Shown here piece after piece: positions 1-5,013 of a DNA stretch of 5,367 nt (the first letter of the stretch is position 1; each line of letters begins with the position of its first letter). The position numbers were made by a program, and so were the translations under genes. The notes beneath the pieces were generated by a model that made no database searches, had not been told where the DNA came from, and saw nothing but the letters and a program-made list of their open reading frames with translations. This stretch comes from Streptomyces lilacinus. GTDB taxonomy: Bacteria > Actinomycetota > Actinomycetes > Streptomycetales > Streptomycetaceae. The DNA is taken from contig KL569428.1 of the NCBI GenBank assembly GCA_000715685.1, positions 18,576 to 23,942 on the forward strand, in the 5' to 3' direction.

Positions 1-1
1 C

Positions 2-166
2 GCCGTGTGGGACCCGCACGGCGGTGTGCACCGGCTCGACGAGCTCGTCGACCTCCCCGACGGCCTCCGGCCGGAGAGCGTCACGGACATCAACGGTCAC
101 TACGCCCTGCTGCGCGCCCGCGACGCCGACGGAGCCCTGGTGACCGCCGTCCTGCAGCTGTCCTGA
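2..166 (+). CDS. C-terminal fragment of a probable HAF-repeat-like secreted protein
   Basis: Only the last 54 codons are present; the frame is open from the left edge to a TGA at 164-166. The visible protein starts AVWDPHGGVHRLDEL and later has SVTDINGHYALLRA, ending in a short beta-type tail (AVLQLS). The pattern 'x-W-D-P-x-G-x-V-x-x-L-D-x-L' followed about 20 residues later by 'D-I-N-x-x-G/H' resembles the repeat of HAF-type extracellular beta-propeller-like proteins, common in Streptomyces. That assignment rests on pattern similarity in one partial repeat. The signal peptide expected of such proteins would lie outside the window. The codon choice is G/C-ending, like the rest of the window. 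It is the only plus-strand gene here and converges on the TetR operon across the hairpin that follows. It could instead be another secreted repeat protein. Confidence 0.6.
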   Translation, partial: AVWDPHGGVHRLDELVDLPDGLRPESVTDINGHYALLRARDADGALVTAVLQLS

Positions 167-190
167 CCCGGCCCGGCCCGGGTCCGACCA

Positions 191-225
191 CCCGCCCCCG
201 GCGCACGCAGGGCGCCGGGGGCGGG
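191..225. terminator. Strong hairpin between convergent genes, probable bidirectional terminator
   Basis: The left arm CCCGCCCCCGGCGC (191-204) is perfectly complementary to the right arm at 212-225, giving a 14-bp all-GC stem around a 7-base loop (ACGCAGG). It starts 24 bases after the stop of the plus-strand gene and 22 bases beyond the stop of the minus-strand ABM gene. There is no U-tract on either side, which is usual for streptomycete terminators. Position and symmetry suggest it ends transcription from both directions. Confidence 0.8.
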
Positions 226-247
226 GAAGGCGGTGGGGGAGGCCCGG

Positions 248-547
248 CTACCGATGCGGCTCGGCGAGCATGTCGTCGACGATCTGCATCCGGGTCTCCG
301 GAAAGCGCTCCTCGATCGCCTCCCGCATCATGGCCGTCCCCTCGGGATCGGCGGCGACGCACCGGTCACGGGTTTGCGCGTCGGGCCAGCGGGCGTAGGC
401 GACCCACGTACCGTCGTCCGCCTGGTGCAGCCTCGAGCCGTAGCTGCCGCACTGCGCGTGGATCGCTGCCGTCACCCGGTGCCATCCCTGGACGAACTGC
501 TCCGTCTTGCCGGGCCGTAGCCGCCACCGGTAGATCACCGCGAACAT
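248..547 (-). CDS. ABM-family small protein (antibiotic biosynthesis monooxygenase fold)
   Basis: This 99-residue protein begins MFAVIYRWRLRPGKTEQFVQ, the first beta strand and helix of the dimeric alpha/beta-barrel ABM domain. Further features are the central GSYGSRLHQADDGTWVAYARW strand pair (about residues 35-55) and a C-terminal helix containing MREAIEERFPE. ABM proteins include cofactor-free monooxygenases acting on aromatic polyketides, heme-degrading enzymes and proteins of unknown role, so the substrate cannot be named. The ATG at 547 is preferred over an in-frame GTG 21 bases upstream because a GAGAGG Shine-Dalgarno lies 7 bases before it and the GTG has none. It is the third and last gene of the TetR-cupin-ABM unit, 41 bases after the cupin stop, and the 14-bp hairpin follows its TAG stop. 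Confidence 0.85.
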   Translation of the reverse strand: MFAVIYRWRLRPGKTEQFVQGWHRVTAAIHAQCGSYGSRLHQADDGTWVAYARWPDAQTRDRCVAADPEGTAMMREAIEERFPETRMQIVDDMLAEPHR

Positions 548-554
548 CCTGGAG

Positions 555-560
555 CCTCTC
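555..560 (-). promoter_or_regulatory. Shine-Dalgarno of the ABM gene (decides the start)
   Basis: The minus strand reads GAGAGG here, 7 bases before the ATG at 547-545. The alternative GTG at 568 is preceded only by a C-rich run, so the ATG is chosen. Confidence 0.7.
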
Positions 561-588
561 GATTCCACGGGGGGGCGGGCCGGTCGCT

Positions 589-1155
589 TCAGCGGGTCTT
601 GAAGGACTTGCGCAGCGCGGCCCTGTCCTCCCAGGAATCCGCCGCCGGACCCTTCGTCATGTCGGCGAAGAAGCTGTCATGGCGGAGGAAGAAGTCGGCC
701 CGCTCCTCCTCGGTCATCCCCGCCACGTGCTCCAGGCCCTCGAAGTAGCCCTCGCGGGCTCCTCCGGGCGCGAACAGCATGAGGAACTCGGTCGGTTCGC
801 CGGAGATGTTTCCGAACGAGTGGACGCCGCCCGGCGGGATGTAGAGGTAGTCGCCCCGCGTCGCGTCGAACCAGCGCTCACCGTCGAAGACGTGGATTTC
901 GCCGGACAGGACGTAGAAGGCTTCCGACATCGTCTTGTGGAAGTGCGGGCTGGTCCCTCCGACAGCCGGCCCCATGCGGTTCTGGTAGAGGCCGAAGAGC
1001 CCGTCGGTGGACAGCCGGGTGGACAGGTAGTGGAAGGTGTTCCCATTGGGCGCCGTGTGGTCCGGCGGGGTGCCGGCCGGTCGGAAGGAGGCGGAGACCT
1101 CCCCCTCGTCGCGGGGGTAGATGATCTCGGGGTAATCGGGGGACAGGAAAGACAT
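589..1155 (-). CDS. Single-domain cupin protein, quercetin-dioxygenase-like
   Basis: This is a 188-residue protein with one complete cupin domain. Cupin motif 1 is PHFHKTMSEAFYVLSGE, supplying His71, His73 and Glu78. Motif 2 is GDYLYIPPGGVHSFGN, supplying His112. These are the four residues that usually bind a mononuclear metal (Fe, Mn, Ni or Zn) in cupin oxygenases and isomerases, so the site looks intact and metal-dependent. No signal peptide or membrane segment is visible, so it is probably cytoplasmic. The C-terminal region (about 130-188) is charged and helical, with repeated Phe-Phe, and matches no motif I know. The ATG at 1155 lies 8 bases after the TetR stop with only a weak GAGA-type ribosome site, which points to translational coupling with the regulator. 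The exact substrate is unknown. Likely roles are oxygenation of a small aromatic or flavonoid-like compound, or sensing or detoxifying the TetR ligand together with the ABM protein. Confidence 0.88.
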   Translation of the reverse strand: MSFLSPDYPEIIYPRDEGEVSASFRPAGTPPDHTAPNGNTFHYLSTRLSTDGLFGLYQNRMGPAVGGTSPHFHKTMSEAFYVLSGEIHVFDGERWFDATRGDYLYIPPGGVHSFGNISGEPTEFLMLFAPGGAREGYFEGLEHVAGMTEEERADFFLRHDSFFADMTKGPAADSWEDRAALRKSFKTR

Positions 1156-1163
1156 CGTATTTC

Positions 1164-1829
1164 TCAGACCTGTTCGTCATGGGTATCGGGTAATGGGGCA
1201 TACAGGCGCAGGAACGCCTGGACGCCTTCGGTGATGATTTCCTCGACCACGGATTCGGGCAGGGGCACGGCTCCGTAGAAGGAGCGGATCAACACGTCGT
1301 TCATGGTGAGGGTGTTGAGCCGGTTCGCGGCCTTCTCCGCGTCGTCGAACCTCAACAGCTGTCGGTCGGCGATCTTCTGCAGATAGGGAGCGAGCCGCTG
1401 GTGGGCGGAGGGCGGGCCGTGGGCCATCCACGTCTCCAGGACGGGGGCGGGCAGTCGCGTCACCTCCGCGTGGATCGTGCGGACGAGCGCGAAGTGCTCG
1501 GGGAACTCGGTCACCGCCCTCGCCCGGTCCAGACAGAAGGCGGTCAGGTCCTCCTCCAGATCGACGATCTTCCGCAAATGCCGCTCCATCAGGACGCGCA
1601 CGGCTTCGGTGACCGCGTCGGCACCCTCCACGGCGACCGACAGGAACAAATGCTCCTTGTCGGTGTAGTGGTTGTAGATCGTGCGCTTGGCGACCCGCGC
1701 TTCGTCGGCGATCACGTCAAGGCTGGCGCGGGCGTATCCCTCACGCCCGAACACTCGGCGTGCGGCCTCGGAGATCGCCCGGCGCTTGTCGGGCAGGCCG
1801 CCGGATGCTGCCGGTACTCGGCCGGACAT
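1164..1829 (-). CDS. TetR/AcrR-family transcriptional regulator
   Basis: This is a 221-residue protein. The N-terminal DNA-binding domain spans about residues 14-62: helix 1 contains KRRAISEAARRVFGREGY, helix 2 SLDVIADEA, and the recognition helix region VAKRTIYNHYTDKEHLF is a textbook TetR signature. The rest (about 70-221) is an all-helical ligand-binding and dimerisation domain resembling the AefR-like TetR C-terminal type. The ATG at 1829 is chosen because a long purine-rich Shine-Dalgarno lies 8 bases upstream. The longer open frame begins with a TTG at 1907, which coincides with the predicted transcription start and has no ribosome site. The gene leads an operon with the cupin and ABM genes. 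The duplicated palindrome at its promoter is the natural candidate operator, implying autorepression relieved by a small ligand. Ligand unknown. Confidence 0.92.
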   Translation of the reverse strand: MSGRVPAASGGLPDKRRAISEAARRVFGREGYARASLDVIADEARVAKRTIYNHYTDKEHLFLSVAVEGADAVTEAVRVLMERHLRKIVDLEEDLTAFCLDRARAVTEFPEHFALVRTIHAEVTRLPAPVLETWMAHGPPSAHQRLAPYLQKIADRQLLRFDDAEKAANRLNTLTMNDVLIRSFYGAVPLPESVVEEIITEGVQAFLRLYAPLPDTHDEQV

Positions 1830-1837
1830 GAGGGATG

Positions 1838-1847
1838 CTCCTTCCTT
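1838..1847 (-). promoter_or_regulatory. Shine-Dalgarno of the tetR gene (decides the start)
   Basis: The minus strand reads AAGGAAGGAG, 8 bases before the ATG at 1829-1827. It fixes the start well inside the longer open frame. Confidence 0.8.
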
Positions 1848-1884
1848 GCCAGCCGGTGCGGCTGGAACCGAAGTGCTCTCAGGG

Positions 1885-1902
1885 GCACGCGCGTTGGCGT
1901 GC
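1885..1902. repeat. Inverted repeat at the 5' end of the predicted tetR leader
   Basis: GCACGC (1885-1890) and GCGTGC (1897-1902) are perfect complements around a 6-base loop. The repeat starts just downstream of the predicted transcription start (about 1905). It could be a leader hairpin that stabilises the mRNA or a further protein-binding site. Its sequence differs from the TGCACT-type operators, so I do not count it as a third operator. Confidence 0.4.
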
Positions 1903-1911
1903 GGCAACCAG

Positions 1912-1940
1912 AGATTACACTCGGGAGTGCATCAACTCAA
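1912..1940 (-). promoter_or_regulatory. Promoter of the tetR-cupin-ABM operon
   Basis: On the minus strand a -35 box TTGAGT (1940-1935) and a -10 box TAATCT (1917-1912) are separated by exactly 17 bases, close to the consensus for the housekeeping sigma factor. The predicted transcription start is near 1905, about 75 bases before the tetR ATG. Almost the whole spacer and part of the -10 box are covered by the first operator copy, so a bound TetR dimer would exclude RNA polymerase. Confidence 0.75.
1915..1935. promoter_or_regulatory. Candidate TetR operator, copy 1 (inside the promoter spacer)
   Basis: This 21-base site has core CACT-N4-AGTG (1918-1929). It matches copy 2 at 16 of 21 positions, and three of the five differences are in the unconserved centre. 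It occupies the -35/-10 spacer of the tetR promoter. Being palindromic, repeated and promoter-located, it is the expected binding site of the adjacent TetR protein; binding itself is inference. Confidence 0.7.
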
Positions 1941-1956
1941 CCGATTCGTGCAGCGG

Positions 1957-1977
1957 TTGCACTCATCAGTGCAGCAA
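1957..1977. promoter_or_regulatory. Candidate TetR operator, copy 2 (upstream of the promoter)
   Basis: The core TGCACT-CATC-AGTGCA (1958-1973) is a perfect 6-bp inverted repeat. The surrounding 21 bases share TT, CACTC, AGTGCA and CAA with copy 1. The two copies are offset by exactly 42 bases, about four helical turns, placing both on the same face of the DNA. It lies just upstream of the -35 box and may support cooperative binding. Confidence 0.7.
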
Positions 1978-2013
1978 CCCCTGATGCCCGCACGACCGTC
2001 GGCGCTCAACAGT

Positions 2014-2565
2014 TCATGACGGCCGTCCGCCGAACTGCCAGTGGTGGACCTCGATGTCGGCATACGGGCCCGAGGTCAGGACAGCGCGCGCCGCGTCCGG
2101 GTTCGGTGCCCTGACCAGCGCCGCCGTACCCAGCCAGGTCGTGCCGTCGTCGGACAGCAGCGGCCCGTACGCGATCAGCTCGTCCCGGTCGGGCGGCACG
2201 GCGAGGTCGGTGCCCCGCCCCGTGCCGAGGCCGAGCGCCAGGTATCGATTGCCGCCGGTCCGGCCGCCGGGGAAATCCCACATGGTGCGCCCCAGCATGT
2301 TGCGCCACCGGCGCAGCAGCACGTCCCGGTACACGCCGGCCTGGTAGCCGGGCTCGTCAAAGGCGAACGCGCGGGCGGCGGCGGGATCCGGCAGGTCGAC
2401 GATGTGCACACTGCCGGTGGGTATGTCCCCCTCGCTGGTGAGGGTCGGGCCGCGGGCGATCATCTCCTTCGCGTGCCGGTCCATGTAGGACCAGTGCTCT
2501 TCCAGCAGCTCCTGGCGCAGCGCCACGGAGTCGGGCCGATCGCGGTGGTAGCAGAAGAACTCCAT
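2014..2565 (-). CDS. Tandem YciI-like domain protein
   Basis: This 183-residue protein appears to contain two YciI-like (ferredoxin-fold, dimeric alpha/beta) units. The first (about residues 1-95) has the family hallmarks in order: MEFFCYHRDRP strand, EEHWSYMDRHAKEMIARGP with His24 and a conserved helix leading to 'GP', GSVHIVDLPDPAAARAF, and DEPGYQAGVYRDVLLRRW. The second (about 102-180) repeats the plan in weaker form: RYLALGLGTG strand, RDELIAYGPLLSDDGTTWLGTAALV, then PDAARAVLTSGPYADIEVHHW. Ordinary YciI proteins are about 95-100 residues, so this is a duplication or fusion. YciI enzymes are mostly uncharacterised; some act in dehalogenation or muconolactone-like chemistry with a His/Asp pair. 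The ATG at 2565 is chosen because the protein then begins at the first family strand. Its ribosome site is poor, and a TACCGT -10-like box 6 bases before the ATG allows a leaderless transcript. It is probably transcribed separately from the tetR operon, which has its own promoter. Confidence 0.82.
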   Translation of the reverse strand: MEFFCYHRDRPDSVALRQELLEEHWSYMDRHAKEMIARGPTLTSEGDIPTGSVHIVDLPDPAAARAFAFDEPGYQAGVYRDVLLRRWRNMLGRTMWDFPGGRTGGNRYLALGLGTGRGTDLAVPPDRDELIAYGPLLSDDGTTWLGTAALVRAPNPDAARAVLTSGPYADIEVHHWQFGGRPS

Positions 2566-2657
2566 GCCCACACGGTACGGACAAGGCCCAACTCGCCCGT
2601 CACGCCCCGCCACCGGGCCCGCTCCGCCTCATGGTGTCGGCCGTTCTTGCGGCGGCC

Positions 2658-2978
2658 TCAACTCTTGACTTCGTAGGACATGGTGTAGTGGGCTCCCGAG
2701 CCGGTGAAGGTCGCGATCTTCACCCCTTGGCCGGCTTCGCCCTGACTGACGATGAGATTGCCGAGGAAGTCGTCGGCGTCGGGCGAGTCCTCATCGAAGA
2801 GGTCGACAGTCGCCTGCCCCTCGAAACGCCGGAATACCCCGATCTCCCGTGACTGCGCGTCATTGATGTTCGTGGGCCCGAAGACCCGCTGACCATTGAA
2901 GTTGATGTACGCCTCGTCTTCTCCGGTGCTGTCCTGTGTCGCTTGGCACATGAGCGTGTACAGAAAGAGTGTGGCCAT
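2658..2978 (-). CDS. Small acidic C2-like (putative Ca2+-binding) protein, function unknown
   Basis: This is a 106-residue acidic protein. It is a beta-rich single domain with two acidic clusters spaced as in C2-type calcium-binding loops: DSTGEDEAY (residues 16-24) and DLFDEDSPDADDFLG (59-73). Around them lie strand-like segments (MATLFLYTLMCQAT; GQRVFGPTNI; FEGQATVDLF; HYTMSYEV). The 'D-x-D-x(4)-D-D-x-L-G' arrangement is the classic third calcium loop of C2 domains. Similar small stand-alone proteins are common in actinobacteria and usually annotated as hypothetical. No signal peptide is visible. The ATG at 2978 has a strong GAGGAGG Shine-Dalgarno 5 bases upstream, and the longer frame starting at 3011 has none. 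The gene has its own promoter and is likely monocistronic, since the next gene downstream (tandem YciI) is 92 bases away. Calcium binding is inferred from the motif. Confidence 0.82.
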   Translation of the reverse strand: MATLFLYTLMCQATQDSTGEDEAYINFNGQRVFGPTNINDAQSREIGVFRRFEGQATVDLFDEDSPDADDFLGNLIVSQGEAGQGVKIATFTGSGAHYTMSYEVKS

Positions 2979-2983
2979 CTGAG

Positions 2984-2990
2984 CCTCCTC
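2984..2990 (-). promoter_or_regulatory. Strong Shine-Dalgarno of the C2-like gene (decides the start)
   Basis: The minus strand reads GAGGAGG, a near-perfect anti-16S match, 5 bases before the ATG at 2978-2976. It is the strongest ribosome site in the window and suggests high expression. Confidence 0.8.
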
Positions 2991-3024
2991 GGAGAATGCG
3001 TGTTTGGGCACGACTCCTCAGCTC

Positions 3025-3053
3025 AGACTAAGAAGCCTTATTTAGGCAGTCCA
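3025..3053 (-). promoter_or_regulatory. Candidate promoter of the C2-like gene
   Basis: On the minus strand TGGACT (3053-3048) and TAGTCT (3030-3025) are 17 bases apart, in a stretch clearly more A/T-rich than its surroundings. The predicted start near 3018 leaves a leader of about 40 bases. The spacer contains a short GCCT/AGGC inverted repeat that might bind a regulator. Confidence 0.5.
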
Positions 3054-3088
3054 GAGGAATGCGGGATGAGATTCCATGCGTAATTCAT

Positions 3089-3115
3089 CGCTCGGCCGAG
3101 TTTTCCGCGCGAGCG
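3089..3115 (-). terminator. Possible weak terminator after the glycosyltransferase gene
   Basis: CGCTCG (3089-3094) and CGAGCG (3110-3115) can form a 6-bp stem, extended by a bulge and two more pairs. It lies about 30 bases beyond the glycosyltransferase stop and upstream of the C2-like promoter. An internal palindrome CTCGGCCGAG competes with this fold and there is no U-tract, so the call is weak. Confidence 0.25.
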
Positions 3116-3146
3116 GCCTTATTTGAATTATGAGACGAATAAGTGC

Positions 3147-4406
3147 TCATCCGACGGAGGGTGGCGAGGAAGGAACGGGCGGCCTTTCCCGGCCGATCGT
3201 GTCGAGCAGCAGCTTCGCGGCCACCGTCGCCCCGTCGGTGCGGATCGTGCCGGCCACGGCGGTCGCTCGTGCGCGGGTCTCGTGGGTCAGGGCCGTCCCG
3301 AGCGCGGCCGACAGGGACGCGAAGGTCGGCGTCGGACCGTCGTGTGCCGTGCCGATGCCCAGGTCGGCCACCCGGCCCGCCCAGTACGGCTGGTCCGCCG
3401 CCTGGGGGACCACCACCTGGGGCGCGCCGGCCCGGGCGGCCGTCGTCGTCGTACCCGCGCCGCCGTGGTGCACGACGGCGGCCACCCGGCCGAACAGAGC
3501 CTGCTGGTTGACCTCGCCGACGACGAAGCAGTCGTCCCGGTCGTCGATCGGGGTCAGCTCCGCCCAGCCGCGCCCGACGAGCGCCCGGCGGCCCTGCGCG
3601 CGGATCGCCTCGACGGCCACCTGGGCGGCGTCGGTCGACGCGCGCATGGACATGCTGCCGAAGCCCACGTACACCGGTGGTGCGCCGGCGTCCAGGAACG
3701 CCACCAACTCGGCCGGCAGCGGGCGCTCGTCCGGCAGGATCCACGCGCCGGTCTGGACGACGTCGAGGTCCGCCGGCTCCTGCCACGGGTCCAGGACCGG
3801 GTCCGTCGCCAGCCACGGCCGGTCGCCGATGACGTAGTCGCGGACGTCGTCCACCGGGGGCAGGCCGATCGATGCCCGGTTGGTGTTGAGCGCCTCACCG
3901 AACAGCGCGTTGATGCTCTGGGCGTCCAGGTCCCACAGCACCCGGTTGTCGGTCACCTCCGGCGGGAACGGCCGGCCCGGATACGCCAGTGGCTGGTGAT
4001 ACGGCGACGGCAGGGTGAGCTGCTGGAAGGTCACGGACACGGAGGGGATGCCCAGCTTCTCGGCCACCGACCGCGCGCCGGCCGCGGCCGGCATCATGCC
4101 GGTCGCCACCAACACGTCGCATCCCTCGGCCGCCGCGGTGACCGCGTCGAACTGGCCGGCGATCAACTCGGCCGCCCGCTGGGGCAGGTTCGCCGCCGAC
4201 GGCGGCGGCGCCCCCGTCGTCAGCGCGCGCGCCGACGGGCCGACCGGCACCAGCGGTACGCCGACACCGGCCAACCGCTGCGCGAAGTCCTCGTCCGGCG
4301 GCGCGCACACCCGCACCTCCGCGCCGAGTTCCCGCAACCGCACCGCGAGTCCCACCAACGGTTCGACGTCCCCGCGCGACCCATACGTCGACAACAACAC
4401 ACGCAC
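3147..4406 (-). CDS. rgt: GT1-family glycosyltransferase, probable rifampin glycosyltransferase (Rgt)
   Basis: This 419-residue protein has the GT-B fold of the glycopeptide GtfA/B/D-type family and close relatives. The N-terminal domain begins [20 protein letters not shown]; Asp13 in 'GSRGD' is the proposed catalytic base of GtfA/B/D enzymes. It continues with [19 protein letters not shown] and [11 protein letters not shown] (111-121). The C-terminal donor domain has PPVYVGFGS (243-251), Gly280-Trp281, the nucleotide-sugar signature HHGGAGT (313-319) and [15 protein letters not shown] (338-352). Length matches the family. The GTG at 4406 is chosen because translation then starts exactly at the family's MRVLL terminus with GAGAG 7 bases upstream; the longer frame begins with a TTG inside the upstream inverted repeat. 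Rgt enzymes attach a sugar to the rifampin ansa bridge and abolish RNA polymerase binding. The specific drug assignment rests on the RAE upstream plus overall resemblance. Without the RAE I would call it only a GtfB-like glycosyltransferase. A 5-bp hairpin (4432-4445) sits in its leader. Confidence 0.9.
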   Translation of the reverse strand: MRVLLSTYGSRGDVEPLVGLAVRLRELGAEVRVCAPPDEDFAQRLAGVGVPLVPVGPSARALTTGAPPPSAANLPQRAAELIAGQFDAVTAAAEGCDVLVATGMMPAAAGARSVAEKLGIPSVSVTFQQLTLPSPYHQPLAYPGRPFPPEVTDNRVLWDLDAQSINALFGEALNTNRASIGLPPVDDVRDYVIGDRPWLATDPVLDPWQEPADLDVVQTGAWILPDERPLPAELVAFLDAGAPPVYVGFGSMSMRASTDAAQVAVEAIRAQGRRALVGRGWAELTPIDDRDDCFVVGEVNQQALFGRVAAVVHHGGAGTTTTAARAGAPQVVVPQAADQPYWAGRVADLGIGTAHDGPTPTFASLSAALGTALTHETRARATAVAGTIRTDGATVAAKLLLDTIGRERPPVPSSPPSVG

Positions 4407-4464
4407 TTCGCGACTCTCATTTCCTCGAGTTCCGGCTCCGGCCGGCGATTCTGCGGTACTACCC

Positions 4465-4483
4465 GGGTCTTGCCGCAAGCCCC
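4465..4483 (-). promoter_or_regulatory. Rifamycin-associated element (RAE) upstream of rgt
   Basis: The minus strand reads GGGGCTTGCGGCAAGACCC, an inverted repeat with arms CTTGC/GCAAG around a single G and flanked by G3/C3. The published RAE found upstream of actinomycete rifamycin-resistance genes (rgt, rph, rox, arr, helR) is, as I recall it, the same 19 bases with one difference (G instead of A at position 16). It lies 58 bases upstream of the rgt start codon. Two -10-like boxes flank it: TATAGC (4496-4491) upstream and TAGTAC (4461-4456) downstream. Neither has a convincing -35, so the exact transcription start is unresolved. It predicts rifamycin-inducible expression of rgt. Confidence 0.85.
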
Positions 4484-4506
4484 CGGGTCCGCTATATGTT
4501 GATCAT

Positions 4507-4531
4507 GGAAAGGGTGGGTCCTCCCCTTTCC
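4507..4531 (-). terminator. Hairpin after the signal peptidase gene, probable terminator
   Basis: GGAAAGGG (4507-4514) and CCCTTTCC (4524-4531) form a perfect 8-bp stem with a 9-base loop, 11 bases beyond the signal peptidase stop. There is no U-tract. It separates the exporter/peptidase operon from the RAE-controlled glycosyltransferase gene, which lies on the same strand just downstream, so it should insulate rgt from read-through. Confidence 0.6.
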
Positions 4532-4542
4532 CTTCATCGCTC

Positions 4543-5013
4543 TCAGCGCCCGACGACCGTGCCCAGCACCCGTTCCACGGGGAAGTAGCCCGCCTGGCGC
4601 GAGTCGTAACTGTTCAGCGGATTGTCGCCGAGAAGGACGAGTCGGCCGGGCGGTACGAGGGGCCCCGCCGTACGGTCCAGGGCCGGCATGCGGTCCAGCG
4701 GGGCCGGGTCGCCGGGGACCGCCGCCACGCGCTTGATGATCCACTGCCGGGCCGCCACCGTGCGGGAGGAGGTCGCGCGGTCCACCGACGGCAGGGGCCA
4801 GGTCACGCCTCGCGCGGGGCGTTCCAGCACGACCACCCGCCCCACCGCGATGCGGCCTCCGCGGTGTACGAGGACCCGGGCACCGTCCTCGTACACCGGC
4901 GCCATGCTGCTGCCGCGCACGGTCACCCGGACCACCCTGTACCGCAGCAGCACGGCGACGCCCGCCAGGCCGAGCGCGGTGGCGGACACGGCCCAGTGCC
5001 CTCGGCGGGTCAC
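4543..5013 (-). CDS. Type I signal peptidase (S26 family)
   Basis: This 156-residue membrane-anchored serine protease has one N-terminal transmembrane segment (about residues 7-23, AVSATALGLAGVAVLL) and would have an extracytoplasmic catalytic domain. The S26 boxes are all present: VRGSSMAPVYEDG with nucleophile Ser36 just before Met37; WIIKRVAAVPGD with general base Lys94; and LLGDNPLNSYDSR (127-139), the conserved GDN...S-x-D-S-R box. The catalytic dyad is intact. It would cleave signal or leader peptides from exported proteins. The GTG start at 5013 overlaps the stop of the ABC exporter gene as GTGA, a translational-coupling arrangement. An open frame continues upstream to the contig edge and would give a spurious longer protein beginning MYKRQ from adapter sequence. 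At 156 residues it is shorter than housekeeping LepB-type enzymes, consistent with a dedicated peptidase serving the linked exporter; that link is inference. Confidence 0.88.
   Translation of the reverse strand: MTRRGHWAVSATALGLAGVAVLLRYRVVRVTVRGSSMAPVYEDGARVLVHRGGRIAVGRVVVLERPARGVTWPLPSVDRATSSRTVAARQWIIKRVAAVPGDPAPLDRMPALDRTAGPLVPPGRLVLLGDNPLNSYDSRQAGYFPVERVLGTVVGR

Noticed and set aside
7..1278. 423-codon plus-strand open frame across the ABM and cupin genes
   Set aside because: It runs antisense through two recognisable genes and the terminator hairpin, with a low-complexity Arg/Pro composition.
1915..1977. CIRCE-type heat-shock (HrcA) element, because of the GCACTC/GAGTGC-like arms
   Set aside because: CIRCE has 9-bp arms separated by 9 bases; here the arms are 4-6 bp with a 4-base centre, and the neighbouring regulator is TetR, not HrcA.
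2639..2657. GGCCG/CGGCC inverted repeat after the C2-like gene as a terminator
   Set aside because: Only a 5-bp stem with a 9-base loop; in sequence this GC-rich such repeats are frequent by chance.
3085..3150. A 21-codon minus-strand frame ([21 protein letters not shown]) whose ATG overlaps the glycosyltransferase stop as ATGA
   Set aside because: The overlap looks like coupling, but there is no ribosome site, many codons (TAT, TCT, CAT, AAT, TCA) are unlike the neighbouring genes, and the product matches nothing recognisable. Chance is the simpler explanation.
3123..4502. 459-codon plus-strand open frame opposite the glycosyltransferase
   Set aside because: It is antisense to a clear GT1 enzyme, is rich in Arg and Gly as expected of GC-driven shadow frames, and has no domain or ribosome site.
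4407..4537. Possible small minus-strand gene starting ATGAAGGGAAAGGGG upstream of the glycosyltransferase
   Set aside because: It lies across the hairpin and the RAE, runs into the glycosyltransferase gene in the wrong frame, and shows no recognisable protein.
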